A stretch of DNA of 10,028 nt. Origin: an uncultured Selenomonadales bacterium (GTDB lineage Bacteria > Bacillota > Negativicutes > Selenomonadales > Selenomonadaceae). The DNA is taken from the NCBI GenBank assembly GCA_947167555.1, contig CAMVIO010000056.1:1-10028 (forward strand). Reading direction: 5' to 3'. The translations under genes and the position numbers were made by a program. Position 1 is the stretch's first letter, and every line of letters starts with the position of its first letter. Positions 6,412 to 10,028 of this stretch are shown piece by piece. The notes under the pieces are model-generated. The model ran no database searches. It was given only the letters and a program-made list of their open reading frames with translations, and was not told the DNA's origin.

Positions 6412-7911
6412 TCAGCGCTCCCCTTCGCAAAGTTTCCTGAATTCCTCCGCGACGAACTGCACGTTCTGCCCCACGACGACCTGCACGCTTTCCTTGCTCG
6501 GACGGATCACGCCGGGGACGCCCGCCGACTTGATCTTCTGCTCGTCCACGAGATCGGAGTCCTTGACCTCCAGCCGCAGGCGCGTAACGCAGTGGTCGAT
6601 GGAAACGATATTCTCCCTGCCGCCGACGCCAACCAATACGATCTCGGCAATCTCGACAAAGGCGCGGTTTTTTGGCGCGTCATCCTTCTGCGCTTTTTCG
6701 TTATTTCCCTGCGGCGAAGCGTCCTCGTCTTCGCGCCCCGGCGTTTTCAGGCCGAGCTTCGCGATCATCACGCGGAACACGAGATAAAACACGACGAAAG
6801 CCGCAAAGCCCAACGGCAGGATCAGCCAGGTGTTTTGCGCGGCGGGCAGGCTCGCGGAGAACATCAGGTCCGTGGCGCCGGCGGAAAAAGCGAACCCGGC
6901 GCGGAAATCCAGATAGACGACAATCACGGTGAAAATGCCGTACAACAGCGAGTAAGCGGCGTAGAGCATCGGCGCGGCAAACATGAACGCGAACTCGAAC
7001 GGCTCGGTGATGCCGCAGACGAACGAGCAGATTGCGGCGGAGCCCAAAACGCCGCCTACGACCTTCCGCTTTTCCGGTTTCGCGCATTGCAGCATCGCCA
7101 GAGCAGCGCCCGGCACGCCGAACATCATGCAGGGGAAGAAGCCGGACATATACATTCCCAGCGACCAAGGCACGTCCGCACTGGTTTCTCCGGCCCAGAA
7201 ATGCGTGAGGTCGCCGAGCCCGATGGTATTAAACCAGAACACGTTGTTCAGCGCGTGGTGGAGGCCGAAAGGGATGAGCAACCGATTCAGGAAAGCGTAA
7301 ACGCCTGCGCCTACCGCGCCCATGCCTGCGATGGTCTGTCCGAGGGAAATCAGCGATTGGTAGAGAATCGGCCAAACGTAAAGCAATACGACGGAAACAA
7401 GAATGGAAACAAGTCCCGCCGCGATAGCGACGCACCGCTTGCCGCTGAAAAACGAGAGCCAGTCCGGCAGCGTCGTGCTCTTGAAGCGGTTATAGCAAAG
7501 GGCGCCGATGACGCCCGCGAGAATGCCGATGAAGGGATTGGCGATTTTCGCGAAAGCCAGCGTCTGCTCCGCGTTCCCCGCGACGGACGGCAGAATCTTG
7601 ACCACGACGTCAAGGCGCAAAATCGTCGTAAGCATCAGCCACGAGGTCAGAGCGGCGAGACCTCCGGCGCCGTCCTGGTTTTCCGACATGCCCACTCCGA
7701 CGCCGACGGCAAAGAGCAGCGCCATATTGTCGATCAACGCGCCTCCCGCTTTCACGAGAAAAAGCCCGACAAGCGCCCCCGTTCCCGTGACTTCTCCGCC
7801 CTGCATCGACGCCGGGCAAAGCAGATACCCGACGCCCATCAAAAGCCCGCAAAGCGGCAAACAAGCCACGGGCAGCATCAAAGCCTTGCCAAGCTGTTGA
7901 ACAAATCTCAT
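6412..7911 (-). CDS. PTS transporter subunit EIICB, N-acetylglucosamine/glucose family
   Basis: 499 residues. The EIIC membrane domain (about 1-390) contains RLLIPFGLHHALNN (210-223), SGFFPCMMFGVPGAALAM (256-273), GITEPFEFAFMF (300-311, E303) and AGFAFSAGATD (338-348), and is followed by the linker start LKTPGRED. These resemble E. coli NagE more than PtsG. A charged linker (about 394-415) joins the EIIB domain, whose phosphorylated cysteine is C441 in DHCVTRLRL. There is no EIIA domain, so phosphate must come from a separate EIIA protein encoded elsewhere. The complex imports a hexose or GlcNAc as the 6-phosphate. The ATG at 7911 follows GGAGGTT about 9 nt upstream. It is the first gene of an operon with the asparaginase. 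The exact sugar cannot be fixed from sequence alone. Confidence 0.88.
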   Translation of the reverse strand: MRFVQQLGKALMLPVACLPLCGLLMGVGYLLCPASMQGGEVTGTGALVGLFLVKAGGALIDNMALLFAVGVGVGMSENQDGAGGLAALTSWLMLTTILRLDVVVKILPSVAGNAEQTLAFAKIANPFIGILAGVIGALCYNRFKSTTLPDWLSFFSGKRCVAIAAGLVSILVSVVLLYVWPILYQSLISLGQTIAGMGAVGAGVYAFLNRLLIPFGLHHALNNVFWFNTIGLGDLTHFWAGETSADVPWSLGMYMSGFFPCMMFGVPGAALAMLQCAKPEKRKVVGGVLGSAAICSFVCGITEPFEFAFMFAAPMLYAAYSLLYGIFTVIVVYLDFRAGFAFSAGATDLMFSASLPAAQNTWLILPLGFAAFVVFYLVFRVMIAKLGLKTPGREDEDASPQGNNEKAQKDDAPKNRAFVEIAEIVLVGVGGRENIVSIDHCVTRLRLEVKDSDLVDEQKIKSAGVPGVIRPSKESVQVVVGQNVQFVAEEFRKLCEGER

Positions 7912-7947
7912 ATCACATCAAACCTCCGGATCAAAATTCCTTCCTGT

Positions 7948-7977
7948 ATCATAGCACGAAAAGACGATTTTTGTCGA
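7948..7977 (-). promoter_or_regulatory. Probable promoter of the PTS-asparaginase operon
   Basis: Minus-strand TCGACA (7977-7972) and TATGAT (7953-7948) are 18 bp apart, each close to the sigma-70 consensus. The start would fall near 7941, leaving about 30 nt of leader that includes the GGAGG ribosome site. It is divergent from, and does not overlap, the capsule promoter at 7995-8023. Confidence 0.55.
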
Positions 7978-7994
7978 AACAAACGCGGGAAATA

Positions 7995-8023
7995 TTGCCT
8001 GCATCCGCAAGATATGATATAGT
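7995..8023 (+). promoter_or_regulatory. Probable promoter of the exopolysaccharide operon
   Basis: TTGCCT (7995-8000) and TATAGT (8018-8023) are separated by exactly 17 bp, and an overlapping TATGAT lies at 8013-8018. A start near 8030 gives a leader of about 200 nt before the likely TTG start at 8234. No other plus-strand promoter of similar quality was seen in the 322-bp gap between the PTS and wzz genes. Confidence 0.6.
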
Positions 8024-8044
8024 ATGGAAGATTTATGTTGATAC

Positions 8045-8172
8045 CACTCGCTGTTAGAAATTTTATTTCTTACAGCGAGTGCATGAGACGTCAGACGCGC
8101 TGTAGGTGCGTCTGTAGCCTGCGGAGCAGGCGTTTCTTCGGTCAAAATTTTATCAAAATTTTGGTCGAAGAA
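8045..8172 (+). promoter_or_regulatory. Structured leader with four consecutive hairpins upstream of wzz
   Basis: Four stems fill most of the leader. The first pairs CACTCGCTGT (8045-8054) with ACAGCGAGTG (8072-8081), continuing inside through AGAAAT/ATTTCT to a TTT loop. The second pairs CAGACGC (8092-8098) with GCGTCTG (8108-8114). The third pairs GCCTGC (8117-8122) with GCAGGC (8126-8131) around GGA and is followed by GTTTCTTC. The fourth is an 18-bp stem, 8134-8151 with 8155-8172, loop ATC, with two central G-U pairs. The third stem plus its U-rich tail could be an attenuator. Capsule operons in Bacillota are often controlled by processive antitermination or leader RNAs, but no known element is recognised here. 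An inserted palindromic repeat is the alternative. Confidence 0.6.
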
Positions 8173-8218
8173 TAGTATGAGATTTACGCGACGATCGACC
8201 TTGAAGGCCCGACGCCGT

Positions 8219-8226
8219 AGGGAGGA
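8219..8226 (+). promoter_or_regulatory. Shine-Dalgarno sequence deciding the wzz start
   Basis: AGGGAGGA contains the full GGAGG core (8221-8225), 8 nt before the TTG at 8234, an ideal spacing. The upstream in-frame ATG at 8177 has no such sequence; the bases before it are the 3' arm of an 18-bp hairpin. Confidence 0.7.
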
Positions 8227-8233
8227 ACAACTT

Positions 8234-9169
8234 TTGGAAAACGAAAAGGATTATACGGAAATCGACCTTGTGGAAGTATTCCATGTTATTATGGACAACG
8301 CGCGAAATATTTTCGTCGTGACACTCTGCTGCGTGCTGATTGCGGCGGCGTATGTCTTCATGCAGCCGAAAGCGGCGGCAAGCTACGAATCGCAGGCACT
8401 TGTGCGTGTCCGGCAAATGCCGGGCATCATCCAGGCGACGCGTTCGTCGGCGTCGAACCGGACGAGCTCGGGCGAGGGCGGATTTACGCCGGGGCCGTTT
8501 AATTCCTCGGAAAAGAGCCTGAGCGTGGACAATTCTATTTCGTCCGCCGGTTATGGTCCGCTGAATCTGAACCAGCGCCTTTTGACTTATGCGGAAGTCA
8601 TGAAAAGTAGCATCGTTTTGGGGGCGGTGAACGAGGAACTGGGAACGAACGGCTCGGTGAATGTGGCTCCCGTCAAGGACACCGAGATGATGAAAATCTC
8701 GTTCAAGACCAACGACGCGGAGACGGCGAAAAAGGGCAACGAACTCTTGATTAAGATGTTTCAGAACTATATCGCCCAAAAGGAACAGTCGGAAACGCGA
8801 TACGTGGTGAATGAGCCGGGGGGGCAAACATCCGGTGAGAGCGCTGCTGAAGTCGTTATCACCAACCATGTAAACATCGAGATCGTCGACCCGCCGACGC
8901 TCCCAACAGCTTCGGCGGCGGGTCGCAACAAACAACGCACGCTTGGCGTCAGTGCCCTGCTGGGTATCCTGCTTGGCAGCGGCTACGCGGTCATGCACTA
9001 CCTGATGAACCGCAAGATCACGACGCGGCAGGACATCGAGGATTATCTCGGCTTGCCGGTGCTCGCCGTCGTGCCGGAGGAAAAATCGCTGGCGGAGGCA
9101 ATGACCCGCCAAAATGACGAGAGCGTTTTGCAGAAGATTGGAGGACTCCTGTGGAAAGAGCAGAACTAA
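8234..9169 (+). CDS. Wzz-type polysaccharide chain-length determinant (CapA/YveK-like)
   Basis: 311 residues from the TTG at 8234. I chose this start because GGAGG lies 8 nt upstream and the protein then begins MENEKDYTEIDLVEVF, typical of the family; an in-frame ATG at 8177 would add 19 mostly basic residues. Topology is that of Wzz/co-polymerase proteins: a short cytoplasmic N-terminus, TM1 at about 26-43, a long external loop of about 190 residues, the proline-rich segment DPPTLP (219-224) and TM2 at about 236-258, then a short cytoplasmic tail that should contact the partner kinase. The protein sets polymer length together with the Wzy polymerase and the BY-kinase. A Ser/Gly/Asn-rich, probably disordered stretch lies at about 70-106. 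The next gene starts inside its last codons. Confidence 0.85.
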   Translation: MENEKDYTEIDLVEVFHVIMDNARNIFVVTLCCVLIAAAYVFMQPKAAASYESQALVRVRQMPGIIQATRSSASNRTSSGEGGFTPGPFNSSEKSLSVDNSISSAGYGPLNLNQRLLTYAEVMKSSIVLGAVNEELGTNGSVNVAPVKDTEMMKISFKTNDAETAKKGNELLIKMFQNYIAQKEQSETRYVVNEPGGQTSGESAAEVVITNHVNIEIVDPPTLPTASAAGRNKQRTLGVSALLGILLGSGYAVMHYLMNRKITTRQDIEDYLGLPVLAVVPEEKSLAEAMTRQNDESVLQKIGGLLWKEQN

Positions 9170-9813
9170 TCGCGCTGGGCAACCCAGGAAGCCCGATTGC
9201 CGAGGCGTACAGGAATGTGCGGAGCACAATCCGCACCGCCGGAGCGGATCTAAAAATCATTGAGATCACAGGCGTGGTGCCGGATAAGGAAAAAAGCGTC
9301 TTCACCGCGAATCTCGCCGTCGTGATGGCGCAGGCGGGAAAAAGGATCCTGCTGATGGACTGCGATTCCGCGAACCCGACCCAGCATACATTGTTTCAGC
9401 TGAATGATTGCGGCCTTTCCGAAGCTGCCGCTTCCGGAAACGATATCCACGCCTTTTGTCAGGCGACGCGACAGGCAGGACTGGACCTTTTGGCGGCAGG
9501 TTCCGGCGTCCTGTCGGATTTGCTTTCGTCTGAGAGGTTCCCGCAGCTCTTGGATGGAATGAAAGCATCGTATGATTATATCCTGCTGGATGCGCCTGCC
9601 GTCCTTGCCAGCGCGGACGCTCCGGCTCTCGCGGCGTGTGCCGACGGCGTCGTGCTAGTCGTCGAAAGCGGCAAGGAAGAACCGAAGACGGTGCAGCTGG
9701 CGAAGAAGCGGTTGGAGCAGGCGAAGGCGAAAATCCTCGGCTGCGTGCTGAATAACATGAAAGTGGATCGCAGATACGACGAATTTTGCCGGATGCGGGG
9801 CGACGTTGCATGA
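9151..9813 (+). CDS. CpsD/CapB-like BY-kinase family protein with degenerate P-loop
   Basis: 220 residues. GSPIAEAYRNVRSTIR (13-28) is the conserved N-terminal helix of bacterial tyrosine kinases. Walker A' is ILLMDCD (66-72, D70 and D72) and Walker B is YILLDAP (143-149, D147). ANLAVVMAQAGKRILL (53-68) also matches the family. The expected P-loop GxxxxGK[ST] reads GVVPDKEKS (41-49): the lysine and serine remain, but the glycines before the lysine are replaced. The C-terminal tyrosine cluster is absent, with Y209 the only tyrosine near the end. It may bind nucleotide weakly or act as a non-catalytic partner of the Wzz protein. The GTG at 9151 follows GGAGG by 6 nt and overlaps wzz by 19 bp. 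The frame is intact, so this is not simple pseudogene decay. Confidence 0.85.
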   Translation: MERAELIALGNPGSPIAEAYRNVRSTIRTAGADLKIIEITGVVPDKEKSVFTANLAVVMAQAGKRILLMDCDSANPTQHTLFQLNDCGLSEAAASGNDIHAFCQATRQAGLDLLAAGSGVLSDLLSSERFPQLLDGMKASYDYILLDAPAVLASADAPALAACADGVVLVVESGKEEPKTVQLAKKRLEQAKAKILGCVLNNMKVDRRYDEFCRMRGDVA

Positions 9814-10028
9814 TGAAGCTTCACAAGCATTCGTGGCAGCTAATCAAATACGATCTTGCGCTTCTCTTCGTGTCCATGAGCTCTCTGCTGATGCTGGTGA
9901 ATGTTCGGGTTTCCAAGTTCGGCGTCCGGGAATTTTTGCTGTATACGGCGGTATGGGGCGTCGCCCTGTTCGCGAGCCGCGCAGAACTCGGCATCTACAG
10001 CCATATCTGGCGCTATGGAAACGCCGCG
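9810..10028 (+). CDS. CapD/EpsC-like polysaccharide biosynthesis protein, N-terminal part (partial)
   Basis: 73 codons are present; the window ends inside the gene. The ATG at 9810 overlaps the kinase stop codon as ATGA, so translation is coupled; a second ATG follows at 9813. The peptide starts with a basic stretch, then a hydrophobic helix (about 16-31) and another (about 42-56), ending in ELGIYSHIWRYGNAA. This resembles the 'GLYR..WRYAS' signature at the end of the membrane region in CapD/EpsC/FlaA1-type NDP-sugar dehydratase-epimerases, which make rare sugars for capsule. The Rossmann domain is outside the window, so the call rests on this signature and on the neighbouring wzz and kinase genes. 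An undecaprenyl-phosphate sugar transferase is the main alternative. Confidence 0.65.
   Translation, partial: MMKLHKHSWQLIKYDLALLFVSMSSLLMLVNVRVSKFGVREFLLYTAVWGVALFASRAELGIYSHIWRYGNAA

Noticed and set aside
6592..8022. Plus-strand open frame of 476 codons opposite the PTS gene
   Set aside because: The PTS protein on the minus strand has clear family motifs; the antisense product is rich in Arg, His and Glu, as expected of a shadow frame.
8110..8122. GTAGCCT in the leader, similar to the core of the ops/JUMPstart element of RfaH-controlled operons
   Set aside because: The preceding GGCG of ops is absent, so the match is only to a short, partly degenerate core and could arise by chance.
7918..8145. 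Minus-strand open frame of 75 codons between the PTS and wzz genes
   Set aside because: It runs through both divergent promoters and the hairpin leader, and has no recognisable family or coding signature.
1..10028. CRISPR arrays, tRNA or rRNA genes and insertion sequences
   Set aside because: No regularly spaced repeats, tRNA or rRNA segments, or transposase frames were seen in either strand.

Overview
The window is an ordinary chromosomal stretch of a GC-rich anaerobic bacterium carrying one small AT-rich island. The rubrerythrin end at the left edge, PTS and capsule genes of Bacillota type, strong Shine-Dalgarno sequences and a CCTCCCC/GGGGAGG palindrome of the kind I remember from gut Bacillota suggest Bacillota, perhaps Negativicutes. 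No rRNA or taxon-specific marker is present, so this placement is tentative.

Left part (1-1314): the last 28 codons of a rubrerythrin-like protein (+) and its probable terminator are followed by an AT-rich island on the minus strand. The island holds an Abi_2 family HEPN protein with an R-N-x3-H motif. Just past its stop codon is a compact transcription unit: a promoter with 17-bp spacing, a roughly 65-nt RNA with two hairpins, and an intrinsic terminator. This abi plus small RNA pair looks like a phage-defence or toxin-antitoxin module with an RNA partner, and is the most interesting part of the window.

Middle part (1315-5430): a glutamate-transporter-fold symporter (-) with unusual substrate- and sodium-site residues has its own promoter and lies 21 bp upstream of abi, so read-through into abi is likely. 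Divergent from it is an 857-residue UvrD-like helicase (+) with a complete DnaQ-type DEDDh exonuclease inserted between its helicase motifs. A 15-bp terminator stem and a compound palindromic repeat separate it from the convergent operon to the right.

Right part (5431-10028): a minus-strand two-gene operon encodes a PTS EIICB of the N-acetylglucosamine type and a cytoplasmic type II-like L-asparaginase, 3 bp apart. Divergent from it, a plus-strand promoter and a long leader with four consecutive hairpins open an exopolysaccharide/capsule operon: a Wzz-type chain-length protein (probably starting at a TTG), a CpsD/CapB-like BY-kinase with an eroded P-loop and no tyrosine cluster, and the start of a CapD/EpsC-like membrane protein cut by the window edge. 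The last three genes overlap one another and should be translationally coupled.
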